In this document: piece after piece, positions 36,069-48,965 of the stretch | Layout of the letters: each line of letters begins with the position of its first letter | Position numbering within the stretch: the stretch's first letter is position 1 | Source: Sipunculus nudus | Taxonomy: Eukaryota > Annelida > Sipuncula > Golfingiida > Sipunculidae | Assembly: GCA_026874595.1 (NCBI GenBank) | Contig: CM049309.1 | Location: forward strand, 68,368,926-68,432,925 | Length of the DNA: 64,000 nt | Direction of reading: 5' to 3' | Program-made: the position numbers and the translations under genes | Notes under the pieces: generated by a model | What the model was told of the DNA's origin: nothing | What the model saw: only the letters and a program-made list of their open reading frames with translations | The model's database searches: none

Positions 36069-38481
36069 ATGCAGTTGTAGAAATATATACGCTTCGTAGG
36101 GCGTGGTTTGAATCTTGAATTGAAAGGAGACTATTTCTCATTAGAAACTTGCCTTCATTTCTAGGAAATATACTCATCTGCTACATACCTTTATTTAGTT
36201 TTATCGATTTATTGGTTGCCAATGTTATAGTCCGGCTTATAACAATTTGTTGTTTTGTCATTTCTTTGTTTACAATACAATAATTTATTTTTTTTAAATA
36301 TTTATTCAATAGTTCCAGGTTGTCATATAAGACGTTCAACTATACTTAAAATAAAGAAAAATTAAGAACATTTCACAACTGATTTTACATGATGTCTTTG
36401 GTAGATGTCATGAACTTTGTGAATTAGGATTTGAGGTCCATTGTATCGTAAACAATTTTCACATTTTTCACAGTAAACGTTTACCAAGCCTCTTACGATT
36501 AAACCTCTTAATACTTTTGTTTCCCGGTGGGGCGAATGATTAGCTGCGATCTGCAAAGCCGTCCAAAACCCATGCAATGAGCGAATAATAAATATATTTA
36601 CCAAATGTATTGCCAAAGTCTCTGAATGCGGGTGATTGGCCAAACCAATCCTTAGTTTTTAAAGACCCTAAGGGGTTATTATTTCTACACTTTTCCTGCG
36701 CCCATGACCCGTGCCCTTCCATTTCTAGGTGAAGAGGGCGCACCTTTTGCATGGAGTCAAGAAAGGGACGCGAACACGATGTTTAACTGACGGCCACCGG
36801 TTCAGCGCCATTAACATTACACCACCACGCTCATGCGATGTTTCCAATTTATATATCCTTCGATTTCTACGGGGTATTGCTAAAACCGTATCTGGCCTTT
36901 TTTTCCTTGCCCGAGACTGCCTTTATGTTTGCGAACATACAGTCATAGTACCCGATGCCCTGCAATACTAGTATTATGCACGGCGCCATAAGGTTTAGTG
37001 ACATATCGAAATGTCAAATTTATTTACAATAGTATTTTGATGTACAAACTCTGGGATTAAAAATGATGTGTAAGCGTATCTGTATTTACTGAAAATTACA
37101 GAAAATCATAGAAAATAGCACCTAGTGAGAGTTGAATACATGCTTTAATAGGTAGTGCGGAACAAAACACATGTGGCGCCTTGAACACCAAACGCAATCC
37201 ATCATGACACACGACACGATGCTGCGACAAAAAGCGGATACTGACATCGCTGACAGGTACTCTTTACAACACAGCTCTACTTAGATTACAAAGCTATGGC
37301 AATTGAAGTCATCCCTGTCGCATGCCGCAGCTTGCCGCTCATAGTTTCCGAACAGTCTCTCTAAAAGAACAACCCTTCCTAAACCCCGAAATGTAATATC
37401 CCTTACAGAATTGACCCAATGCTATCTAAAGTTTGTAGTGTAGTGAAGATAATTTAACACTACTTATAATTAAAATATTAAGACTAACATATGACATCAG
37501 ATGTCATCAGTAGTCAACCGACACCAAATTGATTTTAATGCCGCTGGTTAGAACGCTTAAGTTCCAGTGCCAGAACAGGAATTATGTGCGACTGCGCAAA
37601 ATCAATCATAATCACGAGTAGCAGAGAGCAGATTGGGTTATTTCTTATCGCAGTTATGTCTAAGGGTCAGAAAAAACTTCAAATATAAGACGAATATATA
37701 ATAGTCGCACGTGCTGCAGTTTATATGTAAATTTATCCTTAAATATTGAATATGACATTTGCAATGCACATGAAATTGATATATGGAGTTTCACTAAAAG
37801 ACTGTTGGCATACCGGTCGTATACCTGAACAAGTGTAAATGCATCTGTAGAAACGTCAGGGTAACTCCTTTTTCCGTCGACAATGGTAGTGCCTCCAACA
37901 GGCAGGAAAATATATAGACAATGAATACCTGGTATAGAAAATGAATAATATATATGTGAATCACTTGGTACTGTCAGTCATTCATATAGGCTGCTCAAAC
38001 AATGAACCATGATGAACGACGGGTCGTTTGTATTTCATGAAGTCTTTGACAGAAACTTGCAGGAGGTTTCTGTCAGGCAAGGACAATGCTTTTCATCAAT
38101 TCTCTGCACAAGCGGGCAAGAACAGGTTATTTACTTTCCCATCACAAAACCCAGGGTAAGGCCATTCTACGTAAATGGTACATTGTCATATGATAACTGG
38201 GTAAACTTCTCTCACTAATGTAATTCATTGGACCTATCTCAATTCCTTTAACCACTGTTTAACTATGTATCATATTTGCGATTAGTTTTTAACTCGGTCC
38301 TCTTCATGCGACCGGAAGCGCTCTAACGTGGATACATGTCGAGTGGATTTCATAAAAGAATATAAATGATCCTTGGGTCACCGGAATAACCAAAAATTAT
38401 GTGGTTTCCGTAGCTTGTGTGCCTACTCAGTTAGAACATACTACCAAACATATGTTTACATATAAAAAATTGTAGATTCAG

Positions 38482-38483
<2 letters not shown>

Positions 38484-38521
<38 letters not shown>

Positions 38522-38653
38522 GGCAAAATATAAATTAGGCCGATCCGGGAATCGAACCCATGTCGGTGACGCACATGTCCGGAGTTTCAACCGCTTCCCT
38601 AGAAAAGCAAAATTTACTAGCAAGACAGTACCATCCGCTTTTATGTCACCCCG

Positions 38654-38712
<59 letters not shown>
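38484..38712 (-). repeat. tRNA-derived SINE-like fragment bracketed by (TA)n arrays
   Basis: TA runs at 38484-38518 and 38657-38712 flank about 135 bp. On the minus strand this contains CTAGGGAAGCGGTTGAAACT (A-box-like) and ATGGGTTCGATTCCCGGATC (B-box GGTTCGATTCC). The arrangement and spacing are tRNA-like, but no intact cloverleaf is apparent. A SINE head inserted in a TA tract is the simplest reading. Confidence 0.6.
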
Positions 38713-39254
38713 TGATCAAGGATCTGTTATTGGCAATATTTTAAAGATCTCATGCGCAGGAATAAGTGCTTGCGTGCTAGTGAATTTTACTTAATAATCC
38801 ATGGGCAATGTTTTCGTCCAGTTTAATAAATTTTGAAACAGTAAACATTAACTGTTTTAAAAGGTGCCACCCTTTTTTTTTCGCCTTGACCATACCTCTG
38901 CTTGGTGCTGTAGCGCAGGTTATCGGGGAGTAAATAGTATATATTGCAATATACTATATTGGTAAGTCTAGTTATACAGTATTAACTGTAAGAAGCCTCT
39001 GAATCTTTGTCCAGCTTATTTTTAAATACAATGTGTTATGCGCTATGATGTGTATAAGTCAATATTAATATAATTAACAATATAATTAACATTTTGCAAC
39101 AATTTCATTTTTCTCATATTGATTCCATCTTTGAAATCTAGTATCATTCAGGAGATTTATATATTAAATATAATGTATAAAGAGTTACAAAGTGTCATTT
39201 AGTTTATTCGGTAAGGGGTTATCTAAGATCAGGTTAATTAATCTGAAAACAATT

Positions 39255-42200
39255 TCAGGGGTAACCTGAAACAGGGGTAACCAGAAACAGGGGTAACCTG
39301 AAACAGGGCTAATCAGAAACAAGAGGAACCTGAAACAGGGGTAACCCGAAACAGGGGTAACCAGAAACAGGGGTTACCTATAACAAGGTTAATCTGAAAC
39401 AAGGGGACCTGAAACAGGGGTAACCTGAAACAGGGGTAAGCCGAAACAGGGGTAACCTGAAACAGGGGTGTCCAAAAGAGGGGTAACCTGAAACAGGGGT
39501 AACCTCAATCAGGGGTAACCAGAAACAGGGGTAACCCGAAACAGGGGTAACCAGAAACAGGGGTTACCTGAAACAAGGTTAATCTGAAACAAGGGGAACC
39601 TGAAACAGGGGTAACCCAAAACAAGGGTAAGCCCAAACAGGGGTAACCTGAAACAGGGGTGTCCAAAACAGGGGTAACCTGAAACAGGGGTAACCTCAAT
39701 CAGGGGTAACCCGAAACAGGGGTAACCTGAAACAGGGGTAACCTCAATCAGGGGTAACCAGAAACAGGGGTAACCCGAAACAGGGGTAAGCCGAAACAGG
39801 GGTAACCTGAAACAGGGGTGTCCAAAACAGGGGTAACCTGAAACAGGGGTAACCTCAATCAGGGGTGTCCAAAACAGGGGTAACCTGAAACAGAGGTAAC
39901 CTCAATCAGGGGTAACCAGAAACAGGGGTAACCCGAAACAGGGGTAAGCCGAAACAGGGGTTACCTGAAACAGGGGTGTCCAAAACAGGGGTAACCTGAA
40001 ACAGGGGTAACCTCAATCAGGGGTAACCAGAAACAGGGGTAACCAGAAACAGGGGTTAACTGAAACAAGGTTAATCTGAAACAACGGGAACCTGAAACAG
40101 GGGTAACCCGAAACAGGGGTAAGCCGAAACAGGGGTAACCTGAAACAGGGGTGTCCAAAACAGGGTTAACCTGAAACAGGGGTAACCTCAATCAGGGGTA
40201 ACCAGAAACAGGGGTAACCCGAAACAGGGGTAAGCCGAAACAGGGGTAACCTGAAACAGGGGTGTCCAAAACAGGGGTAACCTGAAACAGGGGTAACCTC
40301 AATCAGGGGTAACCAGAAACAGGGGTTACCAGAAACAGGGGTTAACAGAAACAAGGTTAATCTGAAACAAGGGGAACCTGAAACAGGGATAACCCGAAAC
40401 AGGGGTAAGCCGAAACAGGGGTAACCTGAAAAAGGGGTGTCCAAAACAGGGGTAACCTGAAACAGGGGTAACCTCAATCAGGGGTAACCAGAAACAGGGG
40501 TAACCTGAAACAGGGTTAATCTGAAACAAGGGGAACCTGAAACAGTGGTAACCCGAAACAGGGGTAACCAGAAACAGGGGTAACCTAAACAGGGGAAACC
40601 ATAAACAGGGGTAATCTGAAACAAGGGTAAATTAAAACAAGGGTAACCTGATGCAAGGGTTACCTGAAACAGGGGTTACCTGAAACAGGGGTAACCCAAA
40701 ACAGGGTTAATCTGAAACAAGGGTATAATCTGAAACAGGGGTAACCTGATACAGGGTTTACCTGAAACAGGGTTTACCTGAAACAGGGGTAACCTTAAAC
40801 AGGGGAAACCTTAAACAGGGGAAATCTGAAACAGGGGTTACCTGAAACAGGGGTAACCTGAAACAGGGGTAACCTGAAACAGGGTTTATCTGAAACAAGG
40901 GTAAGCCGAAACAGGGGTAACCAGAAACAGGGGTTACCTGAAACAAGGTTAATCTGAAACAAGGGGAACCTGAAACAGGGGTAACCCAAAACAGGGGTAA
41001 CCTTAAACAGGGTTAATTGAAACAGGGGTTACCTGAAACAGGGGTAACCTGAAACAGGTGAACCTGAAACAGGGGTAACCCAAAACAGGGGTAACCTTAA
41101 ACAGGGTTAATCTGAAACAGGGGTTACCTGAAACAGGGGTAACCTGAAACAGGGTTTATCTGAAACAAGGGTAACCTGAAACAGGGGTAACCAGAAACAG
41201 GGTTAATCTGAAACAAGGGTAACCTGAAACAGGGGTAACCAGAAACAGGGGTAACCTGAAACAGGGTTTATCTGAAACAAGGGTAACCTGAAACAGGGGT
41301 AACCAGAAACAGGGGTAACCTGAAACAGGGTTAATCTGAAACAAGGGTAACCTGAAACAGGGGTAACCTGAAACAGGGGTAACCTGAAACAGGGTTAATC
41401 TGAAACAAGGGTAACCTGAAACAGGGTTACCTGAAACAGGGTTTATCTGAAACAAGGGTAACCTGAAACAGGGGTAACCAGAAACAGTGGTAACCTGAAA
41501 CGGGGTTTATCTGAAACAAGGGTAACCTGAAACAGGGGTAACCAGAAACAGTGGTAACCTGAAACAGGGTTTATCTGAAACAGGGGTTACCTGAAACAGG
41601 GGTAACCTGAAACAGGGTTAATCTGAAACAGGGGTAACCTGAAACAGGGTTAATCTGAAACAGGGGTAACCTGAAACAGGGTTAATCTGAAACAGGGGTA
41701 ACCTGAAACAGGGGTTACCTGAAACAGGGTTTATCTGAAACAAGGGTAACCTGAAACAGGGTTTATCTGAAACAAGGGTAACCTGAAACAGGGGTAACCA
41801 GAAACAGGGGTTACCTGAAACAAGGTTAATCTGAAACAAGGAGAACCTGAAACAGGGTTAATCTGAAACAGGGGTTACCTGAAACAGGGATAACCTGAAA
41901 CAGGGTTTATCTGAAACAAGGGTAACCTGAAACAGGGTTTATCTGAAACAGGGGTAACCTGAAACAGGGGTAACCTGAAACAGGGTTTATCTGAAACAAG
42001 GGTAACCTGAAACAGGGGTAACCAGAAACAGGGGTTACCTGAAACAAGGTTAATCTGAAACAAGGGTAACCTGAAACAGGGTTAATCTGAAACAGGGGTT
42101 ACCTGAAACAGGGATAACCTGAAACAAGGGTAACCTGAAACAGGGTTTATCTGAAACAGGGGTAACCTGAAACGGGGTTTATCTGAAACAAGGGTAACCT

Positions 42201-43260
42201 GAAACAGGGGTAACCTGAAACAGGGGTTACCTGAAACAGGGTTTATCTGAAACAAGGGTAACCTGAAACAGGGTTTATCTGAAACAAGGGTAACCTGAAA
42301 CAGGGGTAACCAGAAACAGGGGTTACCTGAAACAAGGTTAATCTGAAACAAGGGGAACCTGAAACAGGGGTAACCCAAAACAGGGGTTAGCCGAAACAGG
42401 GGTAACCTGAAACAGGGGTGTCCAAAACAGGGGTAACCTGAAACAGGGGTAACCTCAATCAGGGGTAACCCGAAACAGGGGTAACCAGAAACAGGGGTTA
42501 TCTGAAACAAGGGTAACCTGAAACAGGGGTAACCAGAAACAGGGGTTACCTGAAACAAGGTTAATCTGAAACAAGGGGAACCTGAAACAGGGGTAACCCA
42601 AAACAGGGGTAACCCAAAACAGGGGTAACCTGAAACAGGGTTAATCTGAAACAAGGGGAACCTGAAACAGGGGTAACCCGAAACAGGGGTAACCAGAAAC
42701 AGGGGTTACCTGAAACAAGGGGAACCTGAAACAAGGGGAACCTGAAACAGGGGTAACCCGAAACAGGGGTAATCCGAAACAGGGGTAACCTGAAACAGGG
42801 GTGTCCAAAACAGGGGTTACCTGAAACAGGGGTAACCTGAAACAGGGGTTACCCAAAACAGGGTTAATCTGAAACAAGGGTATAATCTGAAACAGGGGTA
42901 ACCTGCTACAGGGGTTACCTGAAACAGGGTTTACCTGAAACAGGGGTAACCTTAAACAGGGTTAATCTGAAACAGGGGTTACCTGAAACAGGGGTAAACT
43001 GAAACAGGGGTAACCTGAAACAGGGTTTATCTGAAACAAGGGTAACCTGAAACAGGGGTAACCAGAAACAGGGGTTACCTGAAACAGGGTTTATCTGAAA
43101 CAAGGGTAACCCGAAACAGGGGTAACCTGAAACAGCGTTTACCTGAAACAGGGGTAACCTTAAACAGGGGTAACCTTAAACAGGGTTAATCTGAAACAGG
43201 GGTTACCTGAAACAGGGGTAACCCGAAACAGGGGTAACCTGAAACAGGGGTATCCTGAAA
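39255..43260. repeat. 16-bp minisatellite array, about 4 kb (roughly 250 units)
   Basis: The unit is CAGGGGTAACCTGAAA, with frequent variants (CCAGAAA, CCCGAAA, TTAATCTGAAACAAGG, TTTATCTGAAAC, GTGTCCAAAA, CCTCAATC). Each unit carries the palindrome GGTAACC. In the left third, the GTGTCCAAAA variant recurs at 39976, 40151, 40262 and 40437, spaced 175, 111 and 175 bp, so blocks of 11 and 7 units form a higher-order repeat. Read on the minus strand, all three frames of the consensus are open and give the same 16-residue cycle (FQVTPVSGYPCFRLPL). The reading frames in the array, including one of 190 codons at 42082-42654, therefore say nothing about coding. Confidence 0.97.
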
Positions 43261-43414
43261 TATTTCACTGGAACTTGGACTAATCCAAAAGTTGTTCCAT
43301 AACAATCGAACATTAAAGTGAATATGCGGAAATTGTAAGTGCGGCAGACGTTTGGTTACCATGCATGGTCTATGAACTATACATGATCCTAATGAATATG
43401 AATATCAATCCATT

Positions 43415-43546
43415 CATTATACGCTGGATACATAGCTTTTTAACAAAAAGAAGCCAGTTTGTACTGTTAAATTATGTCATCATTATACGCTGGATACATT
43501 GCTTTTTAACAAAAGAAGCCAGTTTGTACTGTTAAATTAAGTCAGT
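43415..43546 (+). repeat. 66-bp in-frame tandem duplication inside the LINE reverse transcriptase
   Basis: CATTATACGCTGGATACAT and the following GCTTTTTAACAAAA...CCAGTTTGTACTGTTAAATT occur twice, at 43415 and 43481, encoding IIRWIHSFLTKRSQFVLLN and a near copy. The period is 66 bp. One A is missing from the second copy and shifts its frame. Confidence 0.93.
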
Positions 43547-43629
43547 TTAAGAGAAATTCAAACTAAAACATAGGCTCCTCAGAGATGTGTTCTTTCAAGT
43601 TTTATTTACCTTGCATAGGCAAAAGGTAA

Positions 43630-44055
43630 AGGGAGTGGGGGTCTCAAGTCTGATATCACCGACGATGTCAGTCTCATCCGACTTAATTTTATACTTTGCC
43701 GTCCTTGTTTTTCGGGTTTGTTCATTCTTGTAGCTTTTCTCGGCTCCCTGGGGAGCATACAACCCAGGCAGCCATATCAGGCGTTAGAAGGTTATTCGTC
43801 CTATATTTGCCTTACATCCATGTTTGACCAGTACCCATTCACTCCAGGGCGAAGAGGCGCACGCTTGTGGTAAAGACCTTGGCTCCGTCTTAGCACGGAA
43901 AGCGGTCAGATCTGGACGCGAATCCACAACCTTGCATTACGCAACCACCTCCACATATGTGCACTTTAGTGGTTGCAGGGCCATTTCTGGCGGTTCTAAA
44001 CTGTACAAGTACTGACACTGCATTGAGAGGTCTTGGGAATAAATCAGATGTGCTT
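43630..44055. repeat. Unidentified dispersed repeat inserted in the LINE
   Basis: This DNA separates two adjacent RT blocks of the LINE. It is richer in G+C and contains CGAAGAGGCGCACGCTTG and GGACGCGAATCCACAACC. A related pattern (GAAGAGGGCGCACCTTTTG ... GGGACGCGAACAC) occurs near 36732-36780, suggesting a family. No coding frame of note. Confidence 0.5.
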
Positions 44056-44764
44056 TACAGATGTGGTCACAAAGGTATGTGACGTGGTGCAATAGTAATT
44101 TCTTGGAACTTAATGTAAATATAACGAAGGATATGATTGTAGATTACAGGATAGAAAATGCAAAATATGAACCTCTTATAATAAATAGTCAGGTGGTAGA
44201 AACAGTGAGAGAATACAAATATCTGGGTACTATAACTGATAATAAATTCACCTTCGAAACTAATGTGGTAAAAATATACAAAAGGCCAACAAAGGACTCT
44301 TGTTCTTGAGAAAACACAGGATGCGCAGGATGAAAGTAAACACAAAAATAATGGAACTTTTCTACATGTCAGTAATTTAGTCTGTATTTACATTTCGTAT
44401 TGCAGGCTGGTTTTGATATTTCAGTGTCCAGTCAAAAAAATTGAAAGAATTTTTTCTTTGAGAAAAAAGATGGGACTAAGGAATATAAAAATGTTGAATG
44501 AGCTCTTCTGTTGCAGTGTCACAGGGAAAGGAAAGCCTATCATGGCCGATCTCTCATGCGCCTACAGGCTTATATAACACTCTAAGGTCGGGGAAAAAGG
44601 CTATCAGAGACACACGGTGCAGAACAGCAAGGTATAGGACGATTTTCAGACCATCCTGTGTCAGACTTCTTAACAATGTGAAAAATACTGTGATATAATG
44701 TGATATTCATTCATCCATTTATTCTTTAATGTATTTATTTTAGATGTATGATATGTCCTCTGTT

Positions 44765-44990
44765 ATATGTAAAATGTCTGTAATTTGCTTTTACTTACGT
44801 GTGATTATGTAAAATGTCTGTGATTTGCTTTTACTTACGTGTGATTATGTAAAATGTCTGTGATTTGCTTTTACTTACGTGTGATTATGTAAAATGTCTG
44901 TGATTTGCTTTACTTACTTATGTGTAATTATGTAAAATGTCTGTGACTTGCTTCTACTTATTTGTGATTATGTATATACTTTTACTTATG
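44765..44990 (+). repeat. 40-bp tandem repeat in the LINE 3' tail
   Basis: The unit TGTAAAATGTCTGTGATTTG followed by CTTTTACTTACGTGTGATTA occurs about five times, the last copies diverged. It follows the LINE C-terminus and precedes the CTTATCTTATCTTACCTTAT tail at about 45117-45147. Confidence 0.93.
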
Positions 44991-45159
44991 TGTGACATAT
45001 ATATTTCCTTTACCAATTTTTAGTTACATGTACAAATACATGTGCTGTGCATACTACATGTGCTGTAAAATTTTATCAAAATTTTATGCCTGCGTGACTT
45101 ATAATTAAATTTTAAAGCTTATCTTATCTTACCTTATCTTATCTTACAGCTGTAACAAT

Positions 45160-48100
45160 ATGTTTGAGAACCACTCATCACTTTTTTGTTTACCCATGGG
45201 CCATCAACTGGGAAGTTGAATGACCCTCCAGTATAATCAGATTTCATTGCCTAGGATAAGTAATTATCTCTAGAGGGATTTAAGTATACACCGAATTACC
45301 GGGGTCGACTATATTAATTTCGATATTCTGACGCATATACATAGTACTTTTATAAGCTTGGGTGATTCATCAAAACCCCTTTTCCATCCACGGATAATTG
45401 ACTGAATGAATGTCTTATTGATTTGTTGACTCATTAATTTGATAATCCCCTAGATAGCATAAAGGTCATCGATGTTAAATTAATAATATTATACAGCATG
45501 GAGACAAATATTCATCATCATGATTAATTCAAAACAAAAAATAAAAGTACATCAATCGGACTAGAGATAAAATTCATTTCTCCTGTACCAGACTGCCCAA
45601 GACATTTAATATTTTATCCACATGTTGCTTGCCGTCTACATTTAGAAACAAATAACGTTTTTCTCAGTAAAAACAAACAGGTCCCTACCAGGGATAGAGA
45701 ATAAAATTATTTCAGCAACAACAATCAGTTTTACTCACGTACAAAAACATATTGCTGGTCCCCCACGGTGTATCAGTCGAAACTTTCCACGCAACTTTCT
45801 GTCGACAAGACTCGTCACTCATGACCTACATTAATCCCCTCGTTCCCATGACAACACGAGCACAATCGAAGATACAATTCTAATTGCGGTCTGTTTATTT
45901 CGTGATGTTTCGGCAAGAGGCTACAATACACCAAACCGATCAATTCTGCTACGCGGTAATGCAATCCGGCCCCAACCTAGCAAAGAGGGTTTGCCTGTTC
46001 GCTGGAGCTTTCAAACTTTGTTGCCATTTTGTTATTTATGATCGCGGGCTATTAATATACAGTGCTTTGGTTTTGCTGGTTTCGACCACTGCTTGGCTGA
46101 GCAGGGTCAACAATACTGCCAAAGTCCTCCGGCAGTTGGTATTCTGTCGAAAGCGTAAAATTAATTACCTATCAACACCTTTTGAATCCGCTGGGAACGT
46201 AGGCAGATTGAAACTTTACACCATGAAGTATACCATGGAGCCCTTAAAGGATTTCCAGTGAATATGACATTTAGCCATCAATAAAGATAAATATAGCCCT
46301 GGGCCATGTCATTCAGAATAACCTAACTGATGAGAAAAGGCAGGTGGAAAATATTTTGATATCGCAGATTACCTTTGATTATTTTTTACCTTTGTAATAG
46401 GTCCTTGAGGAGACGCGTGGCAATACAATGCCTGACTTTTGTTGGTATTACCTATAGGAAGCCTTAACTAAATCACATTTTACTTTTGTCAGATTTAATG
46501 ATTATCCTTATTTATCTTATATTAATTTTCATTATTCATTGGCCGAGTTTGTCAGTAAAAGTATGTGAAAGGGTATTGTTCGATTGTTCAAATACAAAAC
46601 CTTTACTGAGTTGCTCTATATTGAGACTTAACGAATCCATAAGCGAAGATGAAACGGAGTGTTATGAAATTACCGAGCATAGATTTAAAATTTACCAAGA
46701 AAAAGAATTTGTCCAGCTGCCGTTATTTTTATATACTGCTGATTTTGATAAATTACCCCAAGTCCATAACACTTTATTGGCAGTATTATCGTTGAAACGA
46801 TGTAACTAATAAGAATAATTAAGACTGCCGCACATGCAATGTCGTCTTTACCTCTATGAGGATATTATTCCGAATCGCTAGGGAATATAGTGAAAACTGG
46901 ACAAGAAGTACGAAATATGGCGGCAATGGAAAAACGCAATCAGAGCAAGACATTTGACTTTTGAAAATGGTAATTCATGTAAGATAATGGAGTAACAATG
47001 CATGTATTATTTATCATGTATTATAACCCTTGGTTAGAGAAATTGAGGTTTCAAAACGTAAGATCTAATGTACATGAATTTAACATTACTATTGGCATGT
47101 TTGCTTCCGGTATTGCTTAGCTCATTTAATATTGGTTAGTAGGCGAAATGGTTAAATATGCATATGGTGACGAATGGCTTGGTTTCAAGTCTTTTGGGAA
47201 TAATAAACATTGCGTTTCTTTTGTTTTGCGTTGCCTTCCTTTATATTTATAAGTTAACATTTGCTGTTTTACACATATGACAGTCACGTTTATTTGCTTG
47301 TGATTTATGATAACGACAGTGCATGAAGAGATATAACAACCGGAGACAACCGGATATATTAACCATACGAGTATTTTTTTTTTCACATAAACTTATTAAG
47401 TTATTTTTTAGCCGTATTTTATGAGCTAAGCTTTTCATTATTGCTTGCTCAAAGTTCATAAATAGTAATAAAAGTTAAATGATGCAGCGATCCTATAAAC
47501 CAATGATTTATTATTATATATTGATAAACAAATCATGCTTTTAAATTCCACAATTATAAACCACGCGTCCTCCACTCGACTTCTCGACTGGTAGTGATAT
47601 CATGTTCTTGCGATAATTTTATAATATATATGCCGTAAATATTTATGGGTAAAATGTCGACTGTTTACGGCGACAAGTCCCGGATATGATCGCAGCTCAG
47701 GTGTCAAGAAGTGTTTCAATGTGCGCGTATATGCGTATTTGCATAAGAAAAAATCACTCATATGATTTTGTAACTGTGATGTGTCCATGTGTCCGTCAGC
47801 ATACATGCGTATGTGCGAAAGCGCCACAGGAGCGACCTTCACGCAAAGAGTCTAACTGAACTCAGGGATCCCGGGTAATATGACGTCATTTCACCATCGT
47901 TTTTCTGGGAGGCTTGCAAGATCCACTGTACAAATAAACTAGTCTGCCAGTTCACGCATATACGCATATACGCGCACATGGACACAGCCTATCTTTTACG
48001 CATAAACGCACATATACGAACACAGCAAACATGTGCACGCCTCTACTGGGTCTAACCGCACAGTCCCACCTTGCGGGCATGGCCACATGGTCATCAATTT

Positions 48101-48960
48101 GAACGAGCCCGTTCTAGTGGATTAAAAAACAAATATACATGGTAATATAAGCCATTACTTGAGTTCATATGATGTTCATCAGAACCATTCTAGTGAATCC
48201 CTGAGCAAGTACGTGCTTAGTTTACGTCACTCTGACTTTTTGGTCGATAAGGGTCATTTGGTCTGTGTATTATCTATATCAAAATTAACTATGGTAACGG
48301 TTTTAAGCAACCAGTTATTAGGCAAACCACATATTAGTGGGCTAAAATCAAACTACATTATATAGAAAACCGTTCTTTCCTTTTCCCCAAGCTTATTTCT
48401 TTCGTATTAAAAAGGTAATTTTAAATGTTTTATTTAATCAGATTTTAAAATTCAATATAACGTTAGAAAAAAACATGACAACTATTAATATCTATAACTG
48501 ATGATAATACATGTAAATGTTACATTCATTAAGTTCCTTTTTATTTCATACATTTTCATCATGATCTGTCCGAATATCTAAACCTTGGCCATTTCATAAA
48601 TGGAAAGGTACACCAGGCACCATGCCAGCCATTAAGCCTATCACACATGAGTGCCTGGGGATGTAGTTCAGTCCCTAGGTAGCCAGTGGCAGAGGGTTAT
48701 ATTTATGCCAGACCGGGCAATGTCAATAACTAAGAGTCTGATTTCGTCCTCTTTAGAGCTGTGTCAGGTTTTTGAATGATTCAAGGTCGCAGCATCAATC
48801 ACGGTAACTGCAAGTGCTTCTTTCCAGGTTATATAATGCACACAGGTTCCATCCGTCACACACAGAAAACTACAGGAAGCACATACCTCCGCCATACCTA
48901 TTCAGATTCACAGAAGTCTTTACGAGATATTGAAAAGAAGCATTTTTTCGCCAACGGAAG
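45160..48960. other. No recognised gene
   Basis: AT-rich DNA. Frames at 45884-46261 and 46486-46809 are the longest but carry no family motif. A 24-bp inverted repeat lies at 47719-47742 / 47956-47979. Around 48600-48780 there is a GC-richer, repeat-like block (GGATGTAGTTCAGTCCCTAG) of unknown family. Confidence 0.5.
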
Positions 48961-48965
48961 TAAAC

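Larger units (their letters stand above)
34702..39240. other. Region upstream of the TRPN gene, no gene recognised
   Basis: The presumed promoter lies in the right flank of exon 1, but no TATA box, initiator or conserved motif can be assigned. Beyond it lie (TA)n arrays at 35595-35658, 35780-35849 and 36022-36068, a SINE-like fragment near 38540-38640, and a repeat-like GC-richer block near 36700-36850. A 69-codon plus-strand frame at 38009-38218 has no recognisable motif. Confidence 0.55.
43330..45150 (+). mobile_element. Decayed CR1/L2-type LINE, 3' part, with internal duplication and insertion
   Basis: RT motifs appear in order: INPFIIRWIHSFLTKRSQFV (43405-43465), APQRCVLSSFIYL (about 43570-43610), then after about 430 bp of unrelated DNA WCNSNFLELNVNITKDMIVD, VVETVREYKYLGTITDNKF and LRKHRMRRMKVNTKIMELFY. 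The C-terminus TLRSGKKAIRDTRCRTARYR follows, and FRPSCVRLLN ends near 44690. The YxDD segment is lost in the insertion. The non-coding 3' end is a 40-bp tandem repeat and a (CTTAT)n-like tail. Stops and frameshifts show it is dead. Confidence 0.88.

Noticed and set aside
42082..42654. 190-codon minus-strand frame and about ten relatives between 39505 and 43103
   Set aside because: They arise because the 16-bp minisatellite consensus has no stop in any minus-strand frame; periodic content with no domain.
39255..43260. CRISPR-like appearance of regular short repeats
   Set aside because: Units are directly adjacent with no unique spacers, and the context is a eukaryotic genome.
45884..46261. 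125-codon plus-strand frame
   Set aside because: No recognisable motif and a non-ATG start; its length is within what can occur by chance over 64 kb.
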